A DNA stretch of 64,000 nucleotides, from assembly GCA_033439795.1 (NCBI GenBank), contig JAUTDP010000019.1, forward strand, positions 186,001-250,000, written 5' to 3'. The notes below the pieces were generated by a model. That model searched no databases. It was not told the origin of the DNA and saw nothing but the letters and a program-made list of their open reading frames with translations. A program made the translations under genes and the position numbers. The stretch comes from Sordaria brevicollis (taxonomy: Eukaryota; Ascomycota; Sordariomycetes; Sordariales; Sordariaceae). The stretch's first letter is position 1, and each line of letters starts with the position of its first letter. Of the stretch, positions 25,638 through 34,926 are shown piece after piece.

Positions 25638-26666
25638 TTAGTCCTCCTCGCCGATTCGGATCCTACCCTCAGTAGCGAGGCCATGAGACCAGTAGCCACT
25701 GAGGTCGATGTTGGTCTCGGGCATAGCGCGATGGCTAAGCAACAGCCAGAAGCCAAAGACGGGCTTGGCCAGGAAATCGAGAATGGTGTAAATCATGATC
25801 TCGGTATCGACGCTCGTCTTGCGGGCTCCGTCGGCGACTCCCCAAACACTGAAGAGAGGCATCGTCAGCATCAAGCACGAAGCACACAGTAACGGAGAAC
25901 TTACATGGGATAAGCAGTCCACAGCAACAGCGTGAACAGACCCAGACCAGTAAACAACCTCGAGACACCGCGACCCTTGGCACTGACGGTCCTGCCGCCA
26001 TGGAGAGCCACATGCCAGATAACGAAGAGGTACGAGATGCACCCAATCGTGTACCAACCCCACTTCTGCGCCGTCTTTCCTTCCTCGCCCAGGGCCGCGA
26101 ACAAGCCGCTCAACACCATGATCACGTCCGCCACGATCGCCATGAGCGTGTGAGCACCATCAACGCCAGCCAACAGACACAAGTCGAGCAGCAACAGCGG
26201 CGTGGTCAAGGCCCAGTCGACGTAGCGGCCCCAGAACACCTGGCGACACACCTGGTGCGACGTGTCGGGCACGTGCTTATGGTGATCCCAGACAGTGCTA
26301 CAGTTGTAGGTGGTGGCGTGGCCCGTAGCCATGGCAAAGTACGAGAGCGAGGCGACGATGGTGATGAGCGTCGTGATGACATGGAAGAGACGCTTCGAGG
26401 TTGGTACGTTCCATGACAGGAGAGCAAAGATGCCCGATGAGAGGACCATCAAGCCGAAGGTTACCCATAGGGTGCGGTGGCCGGCTTCGCCGACGGTTTG
26501 GTACTCTGTTGGGGTAGCTGGTTCGTGATTGTTAGTCTGGTTATCCGGCAGAGGGTAAGGAAACGAGGACGGTTGACCTACGGATCACGGTTGGAACCGG
26601 TCCCGGCACAGAGGTAGCTGTTGGCAGCAGGGTCGAGGTGATGGGCCGAAACATGGGTTGAATCAT
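25638..26666 (-). CDS. nop-1: Microbial-type rhodopsin, NOP-1 orthologue
   Basis: A 302-residue, seven-helix retinal protein of the fungal opsin family, a light-driven photoreceptor or proton pump in the membrane. Exons are 26,666-26,582, 26,517-25,905 and 25,848-25,638. Introns of 64 and 56 bp have GTAGGT and GTAAGT donors; splicing restores VPTVIPTPTEYQ and AYPIVWGV. Key residues by my count: R126, the Schiff-base counterion D129 in WGRYVDW, D140 at the cytoplasmic proton-donor position (TTPLLLLDLCLL), and the retinal-binding K261 in LDFLAKPVFGFW. The C-terminus ends IRIGEED as in N. crassa NOP-1 (304 residues as I recall), and the numbering offset is two. N. crassa has Glu (E142) at the donor position; here it is Asp. 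The gene is divergent from the NACHT gene at 28,688, with a GATA-motif cluster between them. Confidence 0.96.
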
Positions 26667-28687
26667 TTTGCTTCAAAAGTAAATATCAATTTCGACTTGT
26701 ACGAGAAGCCGGTTGTTGATGATATGTCGGAGAGGAGAACAGCAAGGGAACGGCCTCACCCAACAGCAGAGAACACACACTTTATTCCTTCCCCTAACCA
26801 TCATGACGGCACTCCTTCTGCTGGGCGAGAAGGAGGACAATGCGGAGATGCAGGCAAGTCAGCTGGCGAGCATCCGTAACAGCGACGTCATCCAGTTCAT
26901 GTGTGTCACCCGAGGTGAAGCCCGACCCGAAGTGGCGGCAGGTGTTGCTGCGTGCTCTCCAGGCCGGTCTGCCAATGTGCTTGTGGTTCTTGGACTCGGA
27001 CTGCAAAGGGTGCTGGGAAGCTGCCTGTTGTGCCTGGTGTTGACGGTGCGGGGAACGAGGTAAACAGCATCATGCATTGCATCGAGCGTACGCGTCCAGA
27101 CATCTCCCGATTCGTTGCCTGGTGGGAGACACGGGAACCAGATGGGATCTCTTGTGGACATATCGTCATCTAACAGCAGCTTCCCTTCCTGACTCTCACT
27201 GTTCCCGTTGGGTTGTTGGTCTCCATCTTTGTTGAACAAAGGCAGGAATGAGGCTTCAACCGGTCCAACCTTCCGCTTTCCCTGTGAGCTAGCCAATTGC
27301 AAACGAAAGACTGTCGGTGGATAAGCCGAGGGGAAGCGGATTATGGAAGGAGTAAGGAGTAGAGTCTAGCTCTGGGTTTATCGGAAATTAAGAAGTCCAG
27401 CAACTGGCTTTGAACTCTGGAGACGAGAACTTAAAGGAATGGATAAAATATTGGCGACATCATAGGGTAACCGTAGGTGTGAGTTGGAGACCAAGCAACA
27501 CCTACTCTCTTGCAGAGAGTAGGGGATAAAATTGAGGGACAGACCAATTTCGAGGGACAGGAATGTCCGTGCACACCGTCATCTACACCCAAATATCAAC
27601 ATTAAATCAACCATCTAAATTCAAGATTCTAATATTTTTAAATAAAAAAATTATTGGATATTGTTCAGAATCTCCTCTTTTAACCCTTTATTTTGCTTTA
27701 CTTAAAAGATGTAAATGTTGATAATGATATTTTTTGCTATAGTACATCAACGGCTGTTCTTCTTTGTGTTTGTTTGAACTTTTTGGAGGTAGTGATTTGG
27801 AGAATTTGAAATAAGGAGGGAAAATCAGTTAAGATTTGTATGTATTTCACTAAGAAACCTTAATGGGCACGGACTTCGTTTTCTCTGCAAGAGAGGGGGG
27901 ATAGCGAGCGAACCTCATACCCACGGTTAAGTAGGTAGAGAGAAGTACGTACAGGTAGCGATGGAATACGAGCTTGATAAGCTGATAAGCTGATAGACTG
28001 ATAAACTGATAAGTTGATAAGCTGATACTACCTGATAAGTAGGTTGATAAGCTGATACCTGATAAGTGGAATGCCCAGCCCTCCGAACCTCCTCCAATGC
28101 GAGCACATTTTCCCTTGTCCTCGTTCAAGCTTGCAGAGATGGCAGACACAATCAAAGCATTGTAAACACATACCACGACAAACATTATGAACGACTTGGA
28201 ATACGTTGTTCGGTGCGCAATTCATTAGAATGGAGTGACAAACTTGCAGGTTGTGCGCCGGCGGATTAAATACCTTGCTGCCCCCTTTTAATCATGAAGA
28301 CACCTGAGGCTATCCAGACGCTACTAGTCAACGGGAAAATGCTTTGCTAGGAGGTCACTAATTTGTCGATGCTGTGCGTGGCCTGAGGTGGATGTGAATT
28401 GGGACTGGGCCATCTGCAAATGGGTTACATCCGCGCGAGGAGCTTTGCCCAATGGACGGAGGAACGGGGCCAACCTGCGAAAGCGATTTGGCAGATACTA
28501 GTGGGAGGGGAAAGAGGCAAGACATGGAATAGTACTCATTCACTCCTCTTCACGACGTCGAGTCGAGCGCAGAGGTTCCCTTCGTTACAAGGCGCTGTCG
28601 ACACTCCAGGATTCACAAGCAGGTTAGGCTACCCAGCAAACCACGCATCTTGACCTGCCAACACAGCACGCTGCCATCCGTGACGCA
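26667..28687. other. Divergent promoter region between nop-1 and the NACHT gene
   Basis: About 2 kb with no supported gene. Frames of up to 147 codons on the minus strand (near 26.86-27.30 kb) lack motifs and are matched by frames on the other strand. The middle (about 27.59-27.85 kb) is AT-richer. A dense GATA cluster lies at 27,972-28,067. The interval should contain both promoters and, near 26.67-27.3 kb, the nop-1 leader. Confidence 0.6.
27972..28067 (+). promoter_or_regulatory. Cluster of eleven GATA motifs
   Basis: Between 27,976 and 28,064 the tetramer GATA occurs eleven times on the plus strand. Most copies are TGATAAG or TGATAAGC, built from variants of a roughly 9-10-base unit (AGCTGATA, ACTGATAAA, GTTGATAA, CCTGATAAG). 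HGATAR is the binding site of fungal GATA-type zinc-finger regulators, which in Neurospora include NIT-2, and WC-1/WC-2 recognise related sites. It lies about 1.3 kb upstream of nop-1 and 0.6 kb upstream of the NACHT gene. It may be a real control element or a simple repeat that happens to spell GATA. Confidence 0.6.
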
Positions 28688-31600
28688 ATGGCGGATCCGG
28701 CAACGATCCTCGGCGTCTTCAGTGGCAGCCTCCAAATCATCAGCTTCGTCGGCGAAGTCATTACTTTGAGCAAGAAGATTGTCGAAACTGGCTCTCCCGA
28801 CCCTGTTCTCCGTGATAGGTCAGCAACGCTATGGCGCATGTCGGATGATCTCCAGAAATCCTTATCTTCACTGGATCCAGGCAGTGCTTGCACGGAAGAA
28901 CAACTTGAGCTTCAGAAGACGGTGAAGCGGTGTTTGAGCGCCGCACGTGCTGTCGCCGATGAGCTTGACAAAATCGATTGGACAACTGACAAGGTGGCCG
29001 CTGGTTCTAAACGCAGCAGCCTCTCTGCTGCTCTGTCCAGAGTAAGGAAAAAGTTAGGAGCGGACGCGGAGTCTTTGGAGGACGAAAGAGCGGTGTCTCC
29101 CGCCCTACGTTCAAAGCGCCACTCCATGGTTCGGGTCTTAAAGGCACTCGTCAACAGCTCGAAGATTCAAGCTCTGGAGAAGGATATGAAAGGAGCCGAG
29201 CAGACATTGCAGACTGGACTTCTCCGACAACTATGGCTTAACTCCCAGTCATCTGTGCAGGACAAGAGAGAAGCCGAACAACGGTCAAGGCGAGATAGAA
29301 TTCTCGCGAGCCTAGAGTTTCCTGATCTCAATTCGAGGCGCAACCATGTCAGCGAATCTCACGAGAGGACGTTGGAATGGATTTTCAATAACGAGAAGCA
29401 TGGCAAGTGGGACAACTTCGCCGCTTGGCTTGAGTCAAACGAAAGTATTTACTGGATTGAGGGCAAGCCGGGCGCAGGCAAGAGCACATTGATGAAGCTG
29501 CTTGTCAGAGATGAGCGGACCAACACCAGACTCAGCACCTGGACAGAGCACCCTATCATCTTGTCTCACTTTCTATGGTTCTCCGGGACAAAGGATCAGA
29601 GGAGCTTGCAGAAGCTTCTTTGTTCTTTGCTGTATCAGCTACTCAAAGGACAAGTCAGGCTGATCAATCAACTGATGGCACAGTATTCCTTTCTCGAAGC
29701 TCGGACTCATGCTGATGAGTGGTCCAAGGCCGAGCTTAGGAAGGTTCTCTTCAACGCTCTTCATATTCTCAATGGACGAGTGTGCATATTTCTTGATGGA
29801 CTGGATGAAGTCGATCACGAAGACAGGGTAGAATTTCACCGGTTCATCAAAGAATCATTGCACGTAGAGCCTGGAATCAAGATATATGTTGCCAGTCGCC
29901 CAGACGTTCCACTTGAAAAGATAGTGGGAAGAGTTTGTTCGAAGCTGCGGCTACAGGAATTGACCAGGGATGACATCTCCGTAACGGTCAGAGACTTCCT
30001 CAGCGACTTTTCCCTATCTGATGCAGGAAGCCAGTACACCAGCAAAGATGTGATTCGTGATGAGATCATAGACATGGTCATTGACCGGTCCGAGGGCGTT
30101 TTTTTATGGGTTCATCTCGTCTTACGCAGAATTCACAACGGACGTGAGGCCATCTGCTCTCTGGATGAGGTTTTAAAGAGAATTGAAAACCTCCCACGGG
30201 GTCTGGAAAATCTATACAAAGAAACCTGGCAAAGGCATGGCGAAGATGAGGAAAATTATCGTGCGGAGGCGGCGCACTACTTTCGCTTGACCATCGAAGG
30301 GCAAAACCTTCCCGACGTCGAGGACCTTTACTCGCGCCATTCCAATGCTAGGGGTACCCGCCTTTCTTTGCTAGAGATAACAATCGCGTCCAACGAAAGA
30401 CAGCGCCACGACATTCTCTACGGCAAGCGCACAGTGATACTGAGAACCTTACTCGCGTCAATTGAGCATACCCGCCAGCAAGTTCAACTCTGTTGCGGCG
30501 GCCTCCTTGAGATTCGGGATAAAGAGCCACCTAACCAGTTCCTTTTAGAGGAAGGGGACCCTCACGATTGGACCCGATTCCTCTTTACACCGTTGGCCAC
30601 CTTTTTTTCACCCGGCGAAGATGGCGACGGTCAGCTGCCGCCATCGGCAGGGGATCTAATCAACCTCTGGGAGGCTGCGTTCTGTACTCAGATTGTTTTC
30701 ATTCACAAAACAGCCATGGACTTTGTGCTTGACCACCCGCTTGGCACAACGATAATGGAGAGCTGTCTCTGGACGAAACACCAGATCCGCACTCAACTTG
30801 TTCAATCGCTGATCTCACGAATATTGATCTACGGGACATGGTCCCCTTACCATATGAAGGAAAACCTAGATGCCTTGGAGGAGGCGTGCCGTCGTTTGTC
30901 CGAGAGTGGGCAGTCTGAGATATCTGAACTGGTTGAAGAATTGCCTACTCGTACACTGGAACGCTATCGAGTCATCAACGCCATTCTCTGCCACTCCACT
31001 CTTGACATGCGTCAAAGCTCCGATGGCGGAATCTGGTGTGATTTCCTGACCGACCTGGTAATTATCAGTGGACGAAAGAACCATATCTCTCTTCTTTCCT
31101 TTTGGGTTACCAGGAGTGAAACGAATCTTGGTCTGCTTTTCTTAGACGGCTTTTCCAAAATCGATGTCAATCGAATAGCTTGGCCAGTTCGTGTGCCTAA
31201 CCGACTTCTCGCTGATGGTGACGATCGCAGTGCGCTCACTTATCTCGGTATGACCTCATGGCTCTTCAGCGAAGCCCGACTGTTTCTAAAAACCTCCTTA
31301 CTAGACTCAGGTCTGTTGGGTAAACATATTCATAGGGTCTTGAGCAGTAAAGGCATGCCTTTGTGTTCTGACGTAGTCGACAGTCTCATTTTTAGGTGGT
31401 TCATGATGAAACGAGGAGTTCCCATGTTTGACATCATCTACCATTTAATCCATCGGAGCACACATTTCGTTGTTCGAAAAGAATGTACCTTTGGCGGTCG
31501 GATATTTGAAGATCCAGGCAAGTTTTCGATACTGCTGCTTAAAATCATGTACGAATGTACGTCTGGCAATACGCCATTGGAACAAAGGCTAGACGACACT

Positions 31601-32419
31601 GGACGCTTCGGCATATTTCACAGAGGGGAAAATCGCAACTCAGACAACAGGACTTACGATCGCGCTGTTTTGGAGGAATTTGTTGGGCAACTCGTCTGTG
31701 GCAAGCTTACTACTGTGGATCTGGATTCACGAGTCTGTTTCGTCGTTCGACTTTACCGACATGCTTCCTTCGTGTGGAGTGTGTGGGGATGTCCGGACTA
31801 TCATGGAGTCAACAACGATTTCGACACAGACGATGTGGTTATTGAGTGCAACATTGCTCAACTGGTCCGTTTTGCCCGGTATGTCGTACAACTTCCCTCG
31901 GTACCTGGAGACAGTGGTGGCGAAACGGCGGAGAGGGTGGAAAGACCGTATGATCCAACTCGCGCCAGGCTCGAGGATCATCCCGTGTACAGAAAAGTGA
32001 TCCTCATCACAAGAAGGCATTGGAGCAAAAGCGTTGACGAGTTGAGCGTCTTACCAAGCGACTCCCAGTCGGAAGCGATCTGTTCATTGCTTGAGGGCAA
32101 AGACGGACCACTGGTATGGCAAGAGCTTGGTTGTCAACTACATACGGTTTTCCAAAACGAAAAAACGCTGACCCCCACGGACACCCACAAGTTGTTTTCC
32201 AATGGTCGAGCGTTCCCGTTCAACTGGAGCGAGACTGGTGACACTTATAAGAGGACATTCAAACTGGATGCGGCGGGATCTATCATTGACGAGATTCTCG
32301 GCAGACTGTTTCTGAGCCCACACCCCGCGAACCATGACGAAGACTGTAGAATATGGTTCAAGGATGAACTAAAGAGAAGGAACCCTGCCCAAACTGTTGG
32401 GATAGCTTTATTACCATAA
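28688..32419 (+). CDS. STAND/NLR-like NACHT NTPase
   Basis: A 1,243-residue single-exon protein with the architecture of a fungal NLR-like receptor. Residues 1 to about 130 start MADPATILGVFSGSLQI and are helical, resembling the N-terminal domain found before fungal NACHT modules. Around 210-245 comes the linker LASLEFPDLNSRRNHVSESH that usually precedes NACHT. Walker A is GKPGAGKST (259-267). Walker B is LDGLDEVD (369-376), with an ASRPD sensor-like motif after it. The region after NACHT (about 530-700) resembles the winged-helix-like DUF7791 segment. No ankyrin, WD40 or TPR repeats are visible in the C-terminal 500 residues. Such proteins are switch ATPases implicated in non-self recognition and regulated cell death; the role here is inferred. 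The gene is intact with no RIP damage. The ATG at 28,688 is the first in the frame. Confidence 0.85.
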   Translation: MADPATILGVFSGSLQIISFVGEVITLSKKIVETGSPDPVLRDRSATLWRMSDDLQKSLSSLDPGSACTEEQLELQKTVKRCLSAARAVADELDKIDWTTDKVAAGSKRSSLSAALSRVRKKLGADAESLEDERAVSPALRSKRHSMVRVLKALVNSSKIQALEKDMKGAEQTLQTGLLRQLWLNSQSSVQDKREAEQRSRRDRILASLEFPDLNSRRNHVSESHERTLEWIFNNEKHGKWDNFAAWLESNESIYWIEGKPGAGKSTLMKLLVRDERTNTRLSTWTEHPIILSHFLWFSGTKDQRSLQKLLCSLLYQLLKGQVRLINQLMAQYSFLEARTHADEWSKAELRKVLFNALHILNGRVCIFLDGLDEVDHEDRVEFHRFIKESLHVEPGIKIYVASRPDVPLEKIVGRVCSKLRLQELTRDDISVTVRDFLSDFSLSDAGSQYTSKDVIRDEIIDMVIDRSEGVFLWVHLVLRRIHNGREAICSLDEVLKRIENLPRGLENLYKETWQRHGEDEENYRAEAAHYFRLTIEGQNLPDVEDLYSRHSNARGTRLSLLEITIASNERQRHDILYGKRTVILRTLLASIEHTRQQVQLCCGGLLEIRDKEPPNQFLLEEGDPHDWTRFLFTPLATFFSPGEDGDGQLPPSAGDLINLWEAAFCTQIVFIHKTAMDFVLDHPLGTTIMESCLWTKHQIRTQLVQSLISRILIYGTWSPYHMKENLDALEEACRRLSESGQSEISELVEELPTRTLERYRVINAILCHSTLDMRQSSDGGIWCDFLTDLVIISGRKNHISLLSFWVTRSETNLGLLFLDGFSKIDVNRIAWPVRVPNRLLADGDDRSALTYLGMTSWLFSEARLFLKTSLLDSGLLGKHIHRVLSSKGMPLCSDVVDSLIFRWFMMKRGVPMFDIIYHLIHRSTHFVVRKECTFGGRIFEDPGKFSILLLKIMYECTSGNTPLEQRLDDTGRFGIFHRGENRNSDNRTYDRAVLEEFVGQLVCGKLTTVDLDSRVCFVVRLYRHASFVWSVWGCPDYHGVNNDFDTDDVVIECNIAQLVRFARYVVQLPSVPGDSGGETAERVERPYDPTRARLEDHPVYRKVILITRRHWSKSVDELSVLPSDSQSEAICSLLEGKDGPLVWQELGCQLHTVFQNEKTLTPTDTHKLFSNGRAFPFNWSETGDTYKRTFKLDAAGSIIDEILGRLFLSPHPANHDEDCRIWFKDELKRRNPAQTVGIALLP

Positions 32420-32836
32420 CCCGCATTCAATTATCAAGGCATCAGGTTATTAGACACCTCTACTAGCCGGATTACAAAAAATGAACGAAGGATTCTTTGA
32501 GGGGCGTGGTTGTCCCCAACAGACAGTTGGCGGCTTAAATCCTGAACAGACACAAAACTCCTCGATCCAACATATTCAGTAACCCAGGGATACTCCGCAA
32601 AGCCTCATCCACCGATCTACCAACGCAAACACCGTCTTGTCAGCACGCCTTTGCTCCCCCTTTTCTCGCCAGACTTGCACTCCAGTCCGCCATGACTTAC
32701 GAGTCAACACCCCCGGCGTCTTGCAAAATTGACACTCAAACGCCACAAAGACGCTCATTATCCCGAATCCCATATAACCATCATATAGCATAGCACCCGC
32801 ACAAAAGGACCAACAACAACACAAGACGAAACCAAG
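32420..32836. other. Convergent 3' region
   Basis: Short gap between the stop of the NACHT gene and the stop of the minus-strand DUF3237 gene; it presumably holds both 3' untranslated regions. An 82-codon minus frame inside it (32,824-32,576) lies directly downstream of a possible GTGAGC donor of the DUF3237 gene, so an extra C-terminal exon cannot be fully excluded. Confidence 0.5.
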
Positions 32837-33413
32837 CTAGCTCACCTGCCAAACATCCAACGCCACCCCTCCCTCATACGGCGCGCCCGTAGCGTACCCC
32901 ACGATCCCATTCATCCACGCATACTTGTCGCTACTCGTCTCGAACAGGATGTGCACGTGCGGCGCGTGGCCCTTCTCGGTCACCATAATGGTGCTGTCGT
33001 CGTCCGTGTGTAGGGCGTAGACGGCGTCCGGGCTGAAGATGCCTTTGGAGTCGGTTAGGCCCCAGTCGAGGCCGATGCCTACTTTGCCTGGTTTCGTCGA
33101 GGTGTCAGCTTTGTGGGAATGGAAGACTTGGAGAGCTCCAAAGGCGGGCCAGGCGATCGGGCCAAGAAAGGAGTAGGTAGATAGGCTGGCGGAAGCAAAC
33201 GAGCTTACCGATGAGTTTTGGACCGGAAAATGTGCCACCGGAGATAGGCAGGAGAGCTCTGCTGCCGTAAGGGACTTGGCCGAGTTCGGTGCCGGCGGGC
33301 ATGGTGAGGTTGACGCTGTAGAGGTAGGTCAGAGATGGAGGAGTTGGGGCGGCGAGAGCTTGGTGTGTGGCACTGGCTGCCAGAGCCAGGAGGGAGAGGA
33401 GGTGTTTGGCCAT
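32837..33413 (-). CDS. Small secreted DUF3237-family protein
   Basis: A 151-residue protein from exons 33,413-33,209 and 33,087-32,837. The 121-bp intron has a GTAAGC donor and a CAG acceptor, and joining gives PKLIGKVGIGLDWG. The first 22 residues (MAKHLLSLLALAASATHQALA) form a clear signal peptide. The mature part shows the DUF3237 pattern: LTYLYSVNLTM, the RALLPISGGTFSGPKLIGKV block, GLDWGLTD, VYALHTDDDSTIMV and a terminal GGVALDVWQV. The family is a small beta-barrel of unknown biochemical function. The stop follows DVWQVS, but the last codons (CAGGTGAGC) also look like a splice donor, so a further exon is possible. It is convergent with the NACHT gene. Confidence 0.82.
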
Positions 33414-34926
33414 TGTGGAATGCGATTTTTTTGGTCAGTCTTGTTTGCCTTTGAGCACGTCTTTGGGACGACGGCGTTGGGTTTTTGGGGGATTTCTCCT
33501 GTTTATGTGTTCATTCTCCGTTTCTTCTCTGGATTGTTTCTTCTAGTAACGCGGCGTTCCGGACTTCGGCAGAACATGTCCATCACTTTCGGGCCTCCGC
33601 CCGGTTGAGTGAGCGGATAATCTACGCATTCCTGGTATCTAGTCGATTGCTAAATCGATTCCAATCTGCAACCCACCATTTGCCTAAATCCAGTCAAGAC
33701 CGATGTTGCGAATCAGAACGTCTTCTGCTGAAGCCATTCCGTGTCAAACCCCCGGATTTTGAGCTTTGACTGTATGGGACCTTGCATCGGAAAGGGAACC
33801 GCATTTCTGGTAGCGACAGGCATTCGCGGAATTACCCCTGGAGACGGTTACCGATGCATAGGTTGTTACCCGAGCGCGAGGTCCCGATTCAGCAGCCGGG
33901 GCGTCACAGATGTATTACGGACTTCGTGGACTCCTACTCCTACCCAACGAGGACTGCTTCTTTGGCTTCTGTTCAGATGTCTTGGGAGCAGGATGGCCAT
34001 TCCCAATTCCTCGCTCACTTCTGGCCTTTGTTCTCTGTCGCATCTGACATATCTGTCAACCTCTCCCCTTCTCTGGCGGCTGTCCGTGCTTCCACTTGTC
34101 TGTGCTCGCAGCGTTCTATGACGTCTGGTACATTGGGTCGAAAATCGCAAGGCCTGCGGCTTGAAAGGGCGTTTCCAATCCAGACTGGCGCTTTTATTGC
34201 CTCCTCTTGTTACAGCCATTCCCACAGCCGGTTTTCTTTGTTCACGCTGTGTACCCCCATGGTACGTTTATGACTCTATTGGACCCTTGGTTTCTACGGG
34301 CCTCTTCCTGCGGCACGGTATTGGCATCCTTCAGGATTATCGAGACGGCGGGGTGGGCGGTACTGGGAAACGACACAACGAGAAGAGGGAGATGGGGTCG
34401 AGTACGGTCGAGGTCATGGTTGCGATTGTGGTTTTGCCCCCGGACTTGTTGGAGTGGCCGTGGTCATGCATTCGGTAGTCGGCGTTGGCCGTGAGCAATA
34501 TTCGGCATCGGGATTGTTGGCGTCGAAGGTTGGAACGGGCGACAGAGAGGGAGGGGTAGTTGCTGAGGCGCACCTGCCTTCTCTGGATTGAGGAGAATAG
34601 AAAAAGGGGTTTTCTTTCCTCCGTCGTCTCACATTTGAGTGGCCGTCCGCTCCTTCCTTTTTCCATCTCCGAGTCGCCCGTCACGCTCTGCAGTCCTGGG
34701 TGCCTGATTTTTTTCCCCCCACTCGAAGGAATTTCCTCACAATCTCGTCAGTTGGTGAACTCCAATCCGGGCATCGTCCTGAAACCAAAATTCTTTTTCG
34801 CTCAGTTTCACGCATCAACATTCCACCCCGGCCACTGCGCCCTCAAAACTCACATCAGTCCATCGCCTGGCTGCGACCCCTCTGCCCATCCCGGGGCTTC
34901 CACCTCCTAGCAACACCGTCGCCGAG
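33414..34926. other. Intergenic region between divergent genes
   Basis: About 1.5 kb between the minus-strand DUF3237 gene and the plus-strand 2EXR gene. I see only overlapping short frames on both strands and no domain or splice structure. The last 120 bases, with ACCCCGGCC and CTCACATC motifs and CT-rich DNA, look like a leader of the downstream gene. Confidence 0.5.

Noticed and set aside
26859..27302. 147-codon minus-strand frame just upstream of nop-1
   Set aside because: It lies in the expected leader and promoter of nop-1, has no motif and is overlapped by frames on both strands.
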